A stretch of DNA of 64,000 nt from Knoellia sp. Soil729 (GTDB lineage Bacteria; Actinomycetota; Actinomycetes; Actinomycetales; Dermatophilaceae): contig NZ_LMSA01000001.1 of NCBI RefSeq assembly GCF_001427985.1, positions 253,629 through 317,628 on the forward strand, written 5' to 3'. A model generated the notes under the pieces. That model was not told where the DNA came from and searched no databases. It saw only the letters and a program-made list of their open reading frames with translations. Position 1 is the stretch's first letter. Each line of letters begins with the position of its first letter. The translations under genes were made by a program, and so were the position numbers. This document shows, in pieces, positions 19,085 to 27,508 of this stretch.

Positions 19085-19708
19085 TCAGTCAGTGACCGGG
19101 TTGTCGGACGAGTTGCCGGCCTGGTCGGCGCGCGAGAAGACGTGGTCGACGAAGCCGTAGTCCTTCGCCTCCGAGGCCGTGAACCAGCGGTCCCGGTCGG
19201 AGTCCTTCTCGATCTGCTCGGGGGTCTGGCCGGTGTGCTCGGCGATGAGCTCGGCCATCTGCTTCTTGATGTGGAGGAGCTGCTCGGCCTGGATCTTGAT
19301 GTCGGATGCGGTGCCGCCGATGCCGCCCGAGGGCTGGTGCATCATGACGCGCGCGTGCGGCGTGGCGTAGCGCTTGCCGGGCGTGCCCGCGGACAGCAGG
19401 AACTGGCCCATCGAGGCCGCCATGCCCATCGCGACGGTGGCGACGTCGTTGGGGACCCACTGCATGGTGTCGAAGATCGCCATGCCGGCGGTCACCGAGC
19501 CACCGGGGCTGTTGATGTAGAGCCAGATGTCCTTGTCGGAGTCCTCCGCGGCGAGCAGGAGCATCTGCGCGCAGATCGCGTTGGCGTTCTCGTCGCGCAC
19601 CTCGGAGCCGAGGAAGATGATCCGCTCCTTGAGGAGGCGGTTGTAGATGCTGTCGTCGAGCCCGAGCTTCTCGCCCGGACCGGCTGCGACGATCTCGTTG
19701 CTGCTCAC
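19085..19708 (-). CDS. clpP1: ATP-dependent Clp protease proteolytic subunit ClpP1
   Basis: 207 residues from GTG 19708, which has an AGGAG ribosome site about 10 bases upstream; longer in-frame extensions lack support. Catalytic Ser99 (GMAASMGQFLL), His124 (VMMHQPSGGIGG) and Asp173 (SDRDRWFT) are present. First gene of the clpP1-clpP2 operon. Its promoter lies in 19709-19830 and in actinobacteria is usually under ClgR control; no operator is evident to me. Confidence 0.96.
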   Translation of the reverse strand: MSSNEIVAAGPGEKLGLDDSIYNRLLKERIIFLGSEVRDENANAICAQMLLLAAEDSDKDIWLYINSPGGSVTAGMAIFDTMQWVPNDVATVAMGMAASMGQFLLSAGTPGKRYATPHARVMMHQPSGGIGGTASDIKIQAEQLLHIKKQMAELIAEHTGQTPEQIEKDSDRDRWFTASEAKDYGFVDHVFSRADQAGNSSDNPVTD

Positions 19709-19832
19709 GCTGGTCTGCTCCTGCCGTGATGTGGGGTCGTGCCTTTCGCTGACCTTAACGCGCGGGTCCTCCCGCGCACTCCCGGTGCCCGCGCGTGTTC
19801 GCCCTGAGCACAAAAGCCGGCCCGTATGCCGG

Positions 19833-21149
19833 TCAGCCGGCCTCGTGAGCTGCCGCCGGGACCGTCGTGCGTACGTCACCGGCGGGCTCACGCACGTGCT
19901 CGAGGATGACCTGGACGAGCAGCGCCATCGTGCCCACGGCGAGCAGGCTTCGAAGGACGCCGACGTGGTCGCCGAGGAAGCCAAGCACGGGCGGACCGGC
20001 GATGAAGGCCATGTAGCCGATCGTGGCCACGACCGACATCCGGGCTCCCGCACGCTGCGGGTCGTCGGCGCTGGCACTCATGCCCACCGGGAACCCGAGC
20101 GAGACGCCGATGCCCCACACCGCCGCACCCACGAAGGCGAGCCAGGCGTTGCCGAAGATGACGAGCAACGAGCCGAGGACGGCCAGGGCGAACGTCGCCC
20201 TCAGCACCGGCACGCGCCCATAGGTGTCGAGCCACCGGGTGCCCAGCAACCGGCCCACGGTCATGAAGGACAGGAAGGTGGCGAAGGCGAGGACGCCCGC
20301 CCAGGCGGGGAGGGCGTGACCCTCGACGAAGGCGACGGCCATCCAGTCGTTGGCCGTGCCCTCCGTGAAGGCCGCGACGAGGGTGACGACCCCGATGAGC
20401 AGGGTGCGTGGCTCGAGCCAGGCGGAGCGCGGGCGGACCGGCGCAGAGGGCGCGCCCGTGCTCGACCCCGAGCCGACTCCGGCACCGCCCCCGGCAGGCT
20501 CAGCGGCCCCGGCAGACCCGGCGGCCTCCGCCAGCTCGCTCGCCTCCGCGTCCTCGACCGTCCTCGGCAGGAAGGCGCGCATCGCCCAGAACCCACCAGC
20601 GGTGACCAGCAGGGCCGAGGCCAGGAGGTGCGGCAGCAGGGGGATCCGCGCCCACGACATGGCCGAGCCGACGAGCGCCGAGAGCACGGTCCCGCCACTG
20701 AAGGCGGCGTGGAACTGCGGCATGACCGTCTGGCCGAGCAACCGCTCGACGCTCGCGCCCTCGAGGTTCATGGCGACGTCCCACACCCCGACGCCGCTGC
20801 CGATGAGAAAGAGGCCGATGGCCACGATGAGCCGTGACTCGACGATGTCCACCCCCGCGCCGACCACGCCGAAGCCGACGATGCCCACGAGCATGCCGAG
20901 GCGGATGGCGTTGACGACACCGATGCGCGCCGCGATGCGTCCGGTCGACGGCATGGCGAGCAGCGAGCCGGCCGACATCGCGAAGAGCGTCGCACCCAGC
21001 TGACCCGGCGTGAGGTCGAGGGCCGACTTGGCATCCGCGATGCGCGAGGCCCAGGACGCGAAGGCCACGCCGGCCAGGGCGAAGACGATGAAGACGGCGG
21101 TGCGGGCACTGGCAACGCGTTCGCGTGGCAGGGCGGCGGGGCTGGTCAC
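19833..21149 (-). CDS. major facilitator superfamily transporter
   Basis: 438 residues from GTG 21149; the in-frame extension upstream runs through the intergenic inverted repeat and is rejected. Twelve predicted membrane helices split 6+6 by an Ala/Gly/Ser/Pro-rich cytosolic loop (AGSAGAAEPAGGGAGVGSGS). The sequence (ASWASRIADAKSALDLTPGQLG at the first helix) fits the YbjJ/inner-membrane MFS group often paired with LacI regulators. It is divergent from the LacI gene at 21301, which probably controls it. Substrate unknown. Confidence 0.9.
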   Translation of the reverse strand: MTSPAALPRERVASARTAVFIVFALAGVAFASWASRIADAKSALDLTPGQLGATLFAMSAGSLLAMPSTGRIAARIGVVNAIRLGMLVGIVGFGVVGAGVDIVESRLIVAIGLFLIGSGVGVWDVAMNLEGASVERLLGQTVMPQFHAAFSGGTVLSALVGSAMSWARIPLLPHLLASALLVTAGGFWAMRAFLPRTVEDAEASELAEAAGSAGAAEPAGGGAGVGSGSSTGAPSAPVRPRSAWLEPRTLLIGVVTLVAAFTEGTANDWMAVAFVEGHALPAWAGVLAFATFLSFMTVGRLLGTRWLDTYGRVPVLRATFALAVLGSLLVIFGNAWLAFVGAAVWGIGVSLGFPVGMSASADDPQRAGARMSVVATIGYMAFIAGPPVLGFLGDHVGVLRSLLAVGTMALLVQVILEHVREPAGDVRTTVPAAAHEAG

Positions 21150-21190
21150 GGGCTGAGGCTCTCTCTGAGGGAATGCGACCGGTCCACTGA

Positions 21191-21241
21191 TTGCGCGTTG
21201 GGACAGGTGCGAGGGCAGCAAGCGCCTGTCCCAACGCGCAA
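21191..21241. promoter_or_regulatory. 20-base inverted repeat between MFS and LacI genes
   Basis: Arms at 21191-21210 and 21222-21241 (TTGCGCGTTGGGACAGGTGC against its complement) match at 19 of 20 positions around an 11-base centre. Located 42-92 bases before the MFS start, in the leader or promoter of that gene. It could be a double operator or an RNA hairpin; it differs in sequence from the LacI-type palindrome at 21274-21287. Confidence 0.55.
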
Positions 21242-21273
21242 TAAGTGGGATTTCTGGCACGAAGTGGGACAAG

Positions 21274-21300
21274 TCGAATCGATTCGATAGTGTCTCTCGC
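21274..21300 (+). promoter_or_regulatory. LacI-type operator and leaderless promoter of the lacI-family gene
   Basis: TCGAATCGATTCGA (21274-21287) is a perfect palindrome with a central CG, the form bound by LacI-family dimers. It abuts TAGTGT (21288-21293), a -10 element ending 7 bases before ATG 21301. Binding here would block RNA polymerase, so autoregulation is likely, with effects on the divergent MFS gene. Confidence 0.7.
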
Positions 21301-22389
21301 ATGACCCCGCCCCGTCAAACGCCCCCAACGCGCCGCGCGCAGCCGCCGCGCAAGGTGACGCTGCGCGACGTCGCCGAGCTGGCCGGGGTCTCCATCAGCA
21401 CGGCCTCGCTCGTCTTCAGCGGCAAGGGTCCCGTCGCCACCAGCACCGCCGAGCGCGTGCACGCCGCCGCGACGGAGCTCGCCTACGCAGGGCCCGACCC
21501 CCTCGCCAGCTCACTGCGCCAGGGGCGCTCCGGCACCGTGGCCGTCATCGTCGAGGACCGCCTGCTGCACGCCTTCCGCGATCCCTTCGCTCTCTCCGTG
21601 CTCGACGGCCTGGCCCAGGAGCTCGACGCGATGGGCACGAGCATGCTGCTGCTCGCCGACCACGGCGACACCCAGCCGAACCCGCTCGCGACGCACGCCG
21701 TCGACGCAGCCGTCTTCCCGCTCTGCGGCCGCACCGACAGCCCCCTGGTCGAGCACCTCCTGGCCCGTGGCATCCCCATGGTCGGAGCGGGCGCACCCCT
21801 GGACGGCGCCGTCACCCACGTCGTGGTGGACGAGCGCGGAGCCTCAGCTGCAGCGACCCAGCACCTCGTCGACCTCGGGCACGAACGGCTCGCGCACGTC
21901 CTCATGCCCCTGGGCATCCGCCGGCCCACGCACCGCGTCGAGGCCACGGAGCTCGAGCACGCGGCCTACCCCGATGCGCGGGAGCGGGCCCACGGCTTCC
22001 TCGACGTCGCCGGCCCTCGGGCGACCCTTGTCGAGGCCGAGCAGCCCGACGTCGAGCAGGGCGAGGCAGCCGGCCGACTGCTCCTCGACGTCGCCGTGCA
22101 CGAGCGTCCCACCGGCATCGTCGCCCAGTCGGACCTGTTGGCAGCAGGCGTGATCCGCGCCGCCGAGCTGCTGGGCCTGCGGGTGCCCGAGGACGTCTCG
22201 GTGACCGGCTTCGACGGCGTCGACCTCCCCTGGCTCGACCACCGGCTGACGACGATCGAGCAGCCCGGCGAGGCCAAGGGCCGCCTCCTCGGAGAGCTCG
22301 CGCGGCGGCTGCTCGCCGGTGAGACACCCGGCGACCAGCCCCTCGAGGTCACTCTCCGAGTCGGCGACTCGACGTCAGGACCCGGCTGA
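21301..22389 (+). CDS. LacI-family transcriptional regulator
   Basis: 362 residues. The helix-turn-helix is at about residues 19-40 (VTLRDVAELAGVSISTASLVFSG) with the hinge helix following, then a periplasmic-binding-protein-like effector domain (GIVAQSDLLAAGVIRAAELLGL, VSVTGFDGVDLPWL). The gene appears leaderless. It is divergent from the MFS carrier, so it probably represses that carrier in response to the carried sugar or drug-like compound. The 3' end overlaps the convergent SRPBCC gene by 15 bases. Confidence 0.93.
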   Translation: MTPPRQTPPTRRAQPPRKVTLRDVAELAGVSISTASLVFSGKGPVATSTAERVHAAATELAYAGPDPLASSLRQGRSGTVAVIVEDRLLHAFRDPFALSVLDGLAQELDAMGTSMLLLADHGDTQPNPLATHAVDAAVFPLCGRTDSPLVEHLLARGIPMVGAGAPLDGAVTHVVVDERGASAAATQHLVDLGHERLAHVLMPLGIRRPTHRVEATELEHAAYPDARERAHGFLDVAGPRATLVEAEQPDVEQGEAAGRLLLDVAVHERPTGIVAQSDLLAAGVIRAAELLGLRVPEDVSVTGFDGVDLPWLDHRLTTIEQPGEAKGRLLGELARRLLAGETPGDQPLEVTLRVGDSTSGPG

Positions 22390-22842
22390 GACCTCGGCGA
22401 GCCGGGCGAGGGTGTCCTCGAGCTGGCCCTGGGTCACCAGGGGGAAGCTGACCTTCCGCAGGATGTCCTTGTCGGTCACCTTCGACCAGTCATAGGTGTG
22501 GGTGACGAGCGTCTGGTCGGGACCCTGCTGCTCGAGGCGCCAGACCCACTCCCACCCGGGAGGCGTCGTGCCGGCCGGCGCGGTCTCCCACGCGAGCAGG
22601 GAGTTCTCGGAGTAGCCGACGACGTGGTTGTCGGTCTGGTAGTCGCCACCCATGTGGTCGCCGGTCATGTTCATCGTGAAGACGTCGCCGACCTTGCTGA
22701 TGCGGTTGGACTTCTCGTCCGAGCGCATGAACCCGGAGCCGTCGAGCTCGGTGTGCCGCTCGGGGTTGCTGAGCACAGCGAAGATCGCCTGGGCAGGCGC
22801 GTCGATGGTGCGCGAAACGGTGATCTGCTTGTCGTGGGTCAT
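22375..22842 (-). CDS. SRPBCC (START/polyketide-cyclase-like) protein
   Basis: 155 residues from ATG 22842 (MTHDKQITVSRTIDAPAQAIFAVLSNPERHTELDG), the standard opening of SRPBCC ligand-binding proteins. An upstream in-frame ATG at 22941 is rejected because it lies in the tig terminator. The fold is a helix-grip cavity protein; no catalytic residues are assigned. Substrate unknown. It overlaps the lacI-family gene end by 15 bases tail to tail. Confidence 0.88.
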   Translation of the reverse strand: MTHDKQITVSRTIDAPAQAIFAVLSNPERHTELDGSGFMRSDEKSNRISKVGDVFTMNMTGDHMGGDYQTDNHVVGYSENSLLAWETAPAGTTPPGWEWVWRLEQQGPDQTLVTHTYDWSKVTDKDILRKVSFPLVTQGQLEDTLARLAEVSAGS

Positions 22843-22907
22843 GCCTCGATCCTCATCACGGATCGCCACCCAAAGCAAACCCGGACCTCGTGCGACGTGC
22901 CGATACG

Positions 22908-22949
22908 CGTATGCCGTGTGCTTCCCGGAGAGGAAGCACACGGCATACG
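22908..22949 (-). terminator. 18-base-pair terminator after tig, with octamer feet
   Basis: Perfect 18-base arms (22908-22925 and 22932-22949) around a 6-base loop CGGAGA, starting 21 bases past the tig stop. Both arms begin with the GTATGCCG/CGGCATAC octamer. A clear intrinsic-type hairpin for tig, without a long U-tract. Confidence 0.82.
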
Positions 22950-22970
22950 TCGTGGTGGAGCGAAGGGGCG

Positions 22971-24359
22971 TCAGGCCTTGGCCGGCGCCTCGGTGTCGGC
23001 CTCGGTGTCGGCGTCCGTGTCGACCTCGGAGGCGAGCTCCTCGAGGTCGGCCTCGTCGGCGTCGTCCTCGAGCTCGGGCTCGACGACCTCGGCCTGGGGC
23101 ACCAGCTCGTTGAGGTCGATCGTCGTGCCGGCGGTGTCGGTGACGATGGCCTTCTCGAGCACGGCAGCCAGCGCCTTGCGGCGGGAGACCTCCTGGACCA
23201 TCGCGGGCACCTGACCCTGCTGGTCGATGGCCTGGGCGAACTGGTTGGGGTCCATGCCGTACTGCTGAGCGCTCATGATGAGGTACTCGATCAGCTCGGG
23301 CTGCTCGACCTCGATCTCGAGCTTCTCGGCGAGCGCGTCGAGCAGGAACTGGCCCTTGAGCGCCTTGCGGGTGCTCTCGTCGACCTCGGCGCGGTGGGTG
23401 TCGTCCTCGAGGCGGTCCTCGCCCTCGAGGTGGCTGTGCACCTCGGCCTCGACGATGCCCTCGGGCACGGCGACCTCGGTGACCTCGAGGAGGTGCTCGA
23501 GGACCTTGTCGCGGGCCTGGACGCCCTGCTCGAACTTCTTGGCCTGCTCGGCCTGCGTGACGATGTCGGCGCGCAGCTCGTCCATCGTGTCGAACTGCGA
23601 GGCGAGCTGGGCGAAGTCGTCGTCGAGCTCGGGGAGCTCACGGACCTTGACGGACTGGACGGTGACGGTGCAGTCGGCGTCGCGGCCCTCGTGGTCGCCA
23701 CCGGCGAGCGGCGCGGAGAAGGTCTTGGTGTCGCCGGCGTTGGCGCCCAGGACGGCGTCGTCCAGGCCCTCGAGCATGTTGCCCGAGCCGACCTCGTAGG
23801 TGACGCCCTCGACGCTGTCGATCTCCTCGTCGTCGATGACGGCCTTGAGGTCGATCGAGAGGACGTCGCCGTTCTCGACGGCGCGCTCGACGGAGGTCAG
23901 GGTGCCGAAGCGCTGGCGCAGTGAGGTGAGGCGCTCCTCGATGTCCTCGTCGGTGGCCTTGACCTCGTCGACCTCGACGGCGATGCCGTCCAGGTCGGGC
24001 AGCTCGATCTCGGGGCGCACGTCGGTCTCGACGGTGAACTCGAGGTCCTGGCCGTCCTCGAGCGGCACGGCCGTCACGTCGACGTCCGGCTGGCCGATGG
24101 CCTTGATGCCCTCGGCGTCGATGGCCTCGGAGAAGAAGCGCGGGAGGGCCTCGTTGACGGCCTCCTGGACGACGGCGCCGCGGCCGACGCGCTGGTCGAT
24201 GATGCGAGCGGGAACCTTGCCCTTGCGGAATCCCGGAATCTGGATCTGCGACCCGATCGTCCGGTACGCCGCGTCGAGGTCGGGCTTCAGCTCGTCGAAC
24301 GGCACCTCGACGATGAGCTTCACCCGGGTCGGGCTGAGGGTCTCGACGGCACTCTTCAC
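22971..24359 (-). CDS. tig: trigger factor (ribosome-bound chaperone, PPIase)
   Basis: 462 residues from GTG 24359 (MKSAVETLSPTRVKLIVEVPFDELK), the usual actinobacterial start. The ribosome-binding signature GFRKGKVPARII is at about residues 43-54, followed by a FKBP-like PPIase domain (VENGDVLSIDLKAVIDD...) and the C-terminal chaperone arms. A long acidic tail rich in Asp/Glu/Ala (EPELEDDADEADLEEL) ends the protein, a common lineage feature. Located upstream of the clpP genes as usual in this phylum, but separated from them by the LacI/MFS block. Confidence 0.97.
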   Translation of the reverse strand: MKSAVETLSPTRVKLIVEVPFDELKPDLDAAYRTIGSQIQIPGFRKGKVPARIIDQRVGRGAVVQEAVNEALPRFFSEAIDAEGIKAIGQPDVDVTAVPLEDGQDLEFTVETDVRPEIELPDLDGIAVEVDEVKATDEDIEERLTSLRQRFGTLTSVERAVENGDVLSIDLKAVIDDEEIDSVEGVTYEVGSGNMLEGLDDAVLGANAGDTKTFSAPLAGGDHEGRDADCTVTVQSVKVRELPELDDDFAQLASQFDTMDELRADIVTQAEQAKKFEQGVQARDKVLEHLLEVTEVAVPEGIVEAEVHSHLEGEDRLEDDTHRAEVDESTRKALKGQFLLDALAEKLEIEVEQPELIEYLIMSAQQYGMDPNQFAQAIDQQGQVPAMVQEVSRRKALAAVLEKAIVTDTAGTTIDLNELVPQAEVVEPELEDDADEADLEELASEVDTDADTEADTEAPAKA

Positions 24360-24626
24360 TTCAGGCACTCCACAGGTGTTGGGGTCGGATGGTGCGAGGC
24401 GCTGCTCGCGGATGAGATCGGGTCGGGCATGCCGGCCACGGGCGCGGCCCGCGGACACGGGAAGGTGTGCGCACGGCATACCGATGAAACTCCACTCACC
24501 AACATGCTAACGGGCGCGGCGACACGGACCGAATCGTCGTCGCCGAAAGCCCCCACGCAGGGGGTCGGCCGGAGTACCGTCCGCGCAGCGGCCCGAACGG
24601 GTCGCTTTCCTCTGAGGAGATCCTTC
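24360..24626. promoter_or_regulatory. divergent region between tig and a secreted protease gene
   Basis: 267 bases. It contains the tig leader, one octamer copy (CGGCATAC, 24474-24481) and a GAGGAG ribosome site for the protease gene at 24614-24619. AACTCCACTCACCAACATGCTAAC at about 24487-24510 is the least GC-rich part and the best place for promoters. No operator recognised. Confidence 0.35.
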
Positions 24627-25571
24627 ATGTCACGACGTCTCATCCGACCTGCGCTCGGCGTCATCGCGCTCGCAGCGTCCAGCTTCGCCGTCTCGTCCCC
24701 GGCCACCGTGAGCGCCGCCTCCACGCCCTCCCCCGCCGTCGCCCAGTGCGACCCGGCAGGAGCGACCTCGGCCGCCCGCGTCCGCGACGACGCCAAGGAC
24801 ACGGCGAAGGAGCCGGAGCTCTACAGCAAGAACGAGGCGAAGGCGTACGGCGTCATCAAGGACAGCCCGCGGCTGGCCAACGGCTCGGTGACCATCCCGA
24901 CGATCTTCCACGTCGTCTCCAAGGGCGCCCTCAGCTCGGCGGCCACGACGCGGATGAACACGATGATCGCGGCGCAGATGAAGGTCCTCAACGACTCCTA
25001 CTCCGGTGCAACCGCGACCGACGCCTCCGACACCCCGTTCCGCTTCGACCTCACCAAGACGACCTGGACGGTCAACCCCGTCTGGAACACCGTCACCCCC
25101 GGCAAGGCCGAGCGGGACATGAAGAAGGCGCTCTACGAGGGCAGCTCCAGGACGCTCAACGTGTACGTCGCCGACATCGGTGGCGGCCTCCTCGGCTGGG
25201 CCTACTTCCCCAAGGGCTACAACAACGGCCGCGACTTCATCGACGGCGTCGTCATGCTCGACGAGTCGATGCCCGGTGGCACCGCCGGCAAGTACTCCCT
25301 CGGTGACACCCTCACCCACGAGGTCGGCCACTGGCTCATGCTCGACCACACCTTCAACAAGGGCTGCTCTGCAGCCGGCGACTACGTCGCAGACACCCCG
25401 CGCGAGGCCATGCCGCAGTTCAACTGCCCCACCGACGCGGACACGTGCACCGCTCCCGGCAAGGACCCGATCCACAACTTCATGGACTACACGCAGGACT
25501 CCTGCATGAACATGTTCACCCCGGGCCAGGCCGACCGCATGAGTGACGCCTGGCTCGCGTTCCGAGCCTGA
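24627..25571 (+). CDS. secreted M43-like zinc metalloprotease
   Basis: 314 residues from ATG 24627 with GAGGAG 7 bases upstream. Signal peptide to about residue 31 (ATVSAAS). The zincin motif is His231-Glu232-x-x-His235 with the third ligand His241 (THEVGHWLMLDHTF), then Cys-rich loops and a Met-turn (SCMNMFTPGQ), as in M43 (pappalysin/cytophagalysin) proteases. The usual Gly at position 8 of HExxHxxGxxH is Met here. Exported and probably degrades external protein. A terminator hairpin follows at 25594-25630. Confidence 0.9.
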   Translation: MSRRLIRPALGVIALAASSFAVSSPATVSAASTPSPAVAQCDPAGATSAARVRDDAKDTAKEPELYSKNEAKAYGVIKDSPRLANGSVTIPTIFHVVSKGALSSAATTRMNTMIAAQMKVLNDSYSGATATDASDTPFRFDLTKTTWTVNPVWNTVTPGKAERDMKKALYEGSSRTLNVYVADIGGGLLGWAYFPKGYNNGRDFIDGVVMLDESMPGGTAGKYSLGDTLTHEVGHWLMLDHTFNKGCSAAGDYVADTPREAMPQFNCPTDADTCTAPGKDPIHNFMDYTQDSCMNMFTPGQADRMSDAWLAFRA

Positions 25572-25593
25572 CGCCCCAGCTCACGACACACCG

Positions 25594-25630
25594 GGTATGC
25601 CGTCCGCGCACCGTGCGCGGGCGGCATACC
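25594..25630 (+). terminator. 17-base-pair terminator after the M43-like gene, with octamer feet
   Basis: Arms at 25594-25610 and 25614-25630 pair at 16 of 17 positions plus one G-U wobble around a 3-base loop, 23 bases past the protease stop. The outer part again is GTATGCCG/CGGCATAC. Confidence 0.8.
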
Positions 25631-25707
25631 TGCGTTCGCGACGGCGTGCGGAAGATTCCTCCCTTGAAAGGGGTGCGCACCGGTCGGGGCCCGGCGATCA
25701 TGAGGTC

Positions 25708-27360
25708 ATGTTGAGCACCATGCAGGACGAGCCCCTGTCCCTCGCCACCCTCCTTCGCCACGCGATGACCGCCAAGGCCGACTCGGAGGTCACCACCTGG
25801 ACCGGGTCGGAGGTCCGGCGGATGACCTATGCGGAGGTCGGTCGACAGTCGGGGCGGCTCGCGAACGCCCTGCGCGCCCTCGGGGTCGAGCAGACCGACC
25901 GCGTCGCCACCTTCATGTGGAACAACAACGAGCACTTCGTCGCCTACGCCGCCGTCCCGGCCATGGGCTGCGTCCTGCACGCGCTCAACATCCGTCTCTT
26001 CCCCGAGCAGCTGACCTACGTGGCCAACCACGCCCAGGACAAGGTCGTCATCGTCGACGGCTCGCTGGTTCCCCTCTTCGGCCCGCTGCTCCCGGCCCTT
26101 CGGTCGGTCCAGCACGTCATCGTGGCCAACGGTGACCCGAGCGCCCTCGAGGCTCCGGCCGGGGTCACGGTCCACGGCTATGACGAGCTGCTGGGCACTC
26201 AGTCCGAGGAGTTCGACTTCCCGGTCGTCGACGAACGCATGGCGGCGGCGATGTGCTACACCTCCGGCACCACGGGTGAGCCCAAGGGTGTGGCGTACTC
26301 GCACCGGTCGAGCGTGCTGCACTCGATGCAGGTGTGCACGACCGACGGCATGGCGTTGTCCGAGCGTGACCGCGCGCTGGTCATCGTGCCGATGTTCCAC
26401 GCCAACGCCTGGGGCATCCCCTACGCCGCACTGATGAGCGGCGCGTCCCTGCTCATGCCTGACCGCTTCCTCCAGCCGGCGCCGCTCCTCGAGATGATGG
26501 CCGCCGAGCAGCCGACCTTCGCGGCCGCCGTCCCGACGATCTGGACCGGGGTCCTCGGCCAGCTCGCCGCCCACCCGCAGGACATCACGCACCTCCGCGA
26601 GGTGATCATCGGCGGCTCAGCGGTCCCGCCGTCGATGATGAAGGCGTTCGACGAGGAGCACGGAGTCCGCGTGGTCCACGCCTGGGGCATGACCGAGACC
26701 TCGCCGCTGGGTTCGGTGGCGCACCCGCCCGCGAGGTCCTCCGGAGACGCGGAGTGGGAGTACCGCATCAGCCAAGGGCAGTTCGGCGCCAGCGTGCAGG
26801 CGCGGCTTCTCGACGACGAGGGCAACGTCGTCCCCCATGACGGTGAGAGCCTGGGCGAGCTCGAGGTCAAGGGTCCGTGGATCGCGAGCTCCTACTACTC
26901 CCCCGACGACACCGCCGTCGAGCCCGAGAAGTTCCACGACGGCTGGCTGCGCACGGGCGACGTCGGCCGGATCACCCCCAACGGCTACCTGACGCTCGTC
27001 GACCGGTCCAAGGACGTCATCAAGTCGGGTGGCGAGTGGATCTCGTCCGTCGACCTCGAGAACGCGGTGATGGCCCTCCCCGGCGTCGTCGAGGCCGCCG
27101 TCATCGGCGTGCCCGACGACGCCTGGGACGAGCGCCCCCTCGTGGCCGTCGTGCTCGGTGAGCACGCCAACGCCGACGCGGAGGCCCTGCGCACCGCCCT
27201 GGCCGACCGGTTCGCGAAGTGGCAGCTGCCGGAGCACTGGGCGTTCATCGACGAGGTGCCCAAGACGAGTGTCGGCAAGTTCAACAAGAAGGCCCTGCGG
27301 GCGCAGTACGCAGACGGGCAGCTCGACGTCGTCGAGCTCGAGGGTCCGACGCCGCGCTGA
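25708..27360 (+). CDS. fatty-acid--CoA ligase (AMP-binding)
   Basis: 550 residues from ATG 25708. The adenylate-forming P-loop is [19 protein letters not shown] at about 180-198; further motifs are [11 protein letters not shown] and [10 protein letters not shown], and the C-terminal catalytic Lys is in [13 protein letters not shown]. This is the medium/long-chain acyl-CoA synthetase layout of FadD-type enzymes with a flexible C-terminal cap. Activates a fatty acid with ATP and CoA. Monocistronic between the terminator at 25594 and the ktr genes. The start lacks a strong ribosome site; ATG 25720 is an alternative. Confidence 0.93.
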   Translation: MLSTMQDEPLSLATLLRHAMTAKADSEVTTWTGSEVRRMTYAEVGRQSGRLANALRALGVEQTDRVATFMWNNNEHFVAYAAVPAMGCVLHALNIRLFPEQLTYVANHAQDKVVIVDGSLVPLFGPLLPALRSVQHVIVANGDPSALEAPAGVTVHGYDELLGTQSEEFDFPVVDERMAAAMCYTSGTTGEPKGVAYSHRSSVLHSMQVCTTDGMALSERDRALVIVPMFHANAWGIPYAALMSGASLLMPDRFLQPAPLLEMMAAEQPTFAAAVPTIWTGVLGQLAAHPQDITHLREVIIGGSAVPPSMMKAFDEEHGVRVVHAWGMTETSPLGSVAHPPARSSGDAEWEYRISQGQFGASVQARLLDDEGNVVPHDGESLGELEVKGPWIASSYYSPDDTAVEPEKFHDGWLRTGDVGRITPNGYLTLVDRSKDVIKSGGEWISSVDLENAVMALPGVVEAAVIGVPDDAWDERPLVAVVLGEHANADAEALRTALADRFAKWQLPEHWAFIDEVPKTSVGKFNKKALRAQYADGQLDVVELEGPTPR

Positions 27361-27508
27361 CCCACGCCTCGCTGAGCCGACGCCGCCCGGCAGGAACAGG
27401 TGTGCCACCCGCCCACGAGAGCGGAGGACGGAGCGGTCAGGTCACGACGAGCTGAGGAGTGCAGGGACGGAGGCGACGAGGAAGGTTTGTTCCTGACATC
27501 CTTGACCG

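Noticed and set aside
25594-25630. Octamer-footed hairpins as insertion sequence ends
   Set aside because: There is no transposase or target duplication nearby and the inner stems differ between sites; the position just after stops fits terminators better.
27361-27508. Cyclic-di-AMP riboswitch before ktrB
   Set aside because: Such riboswitches do precede ktr genes in some bacteria, but only 148 bases are available and I could not recognise the conserved core.
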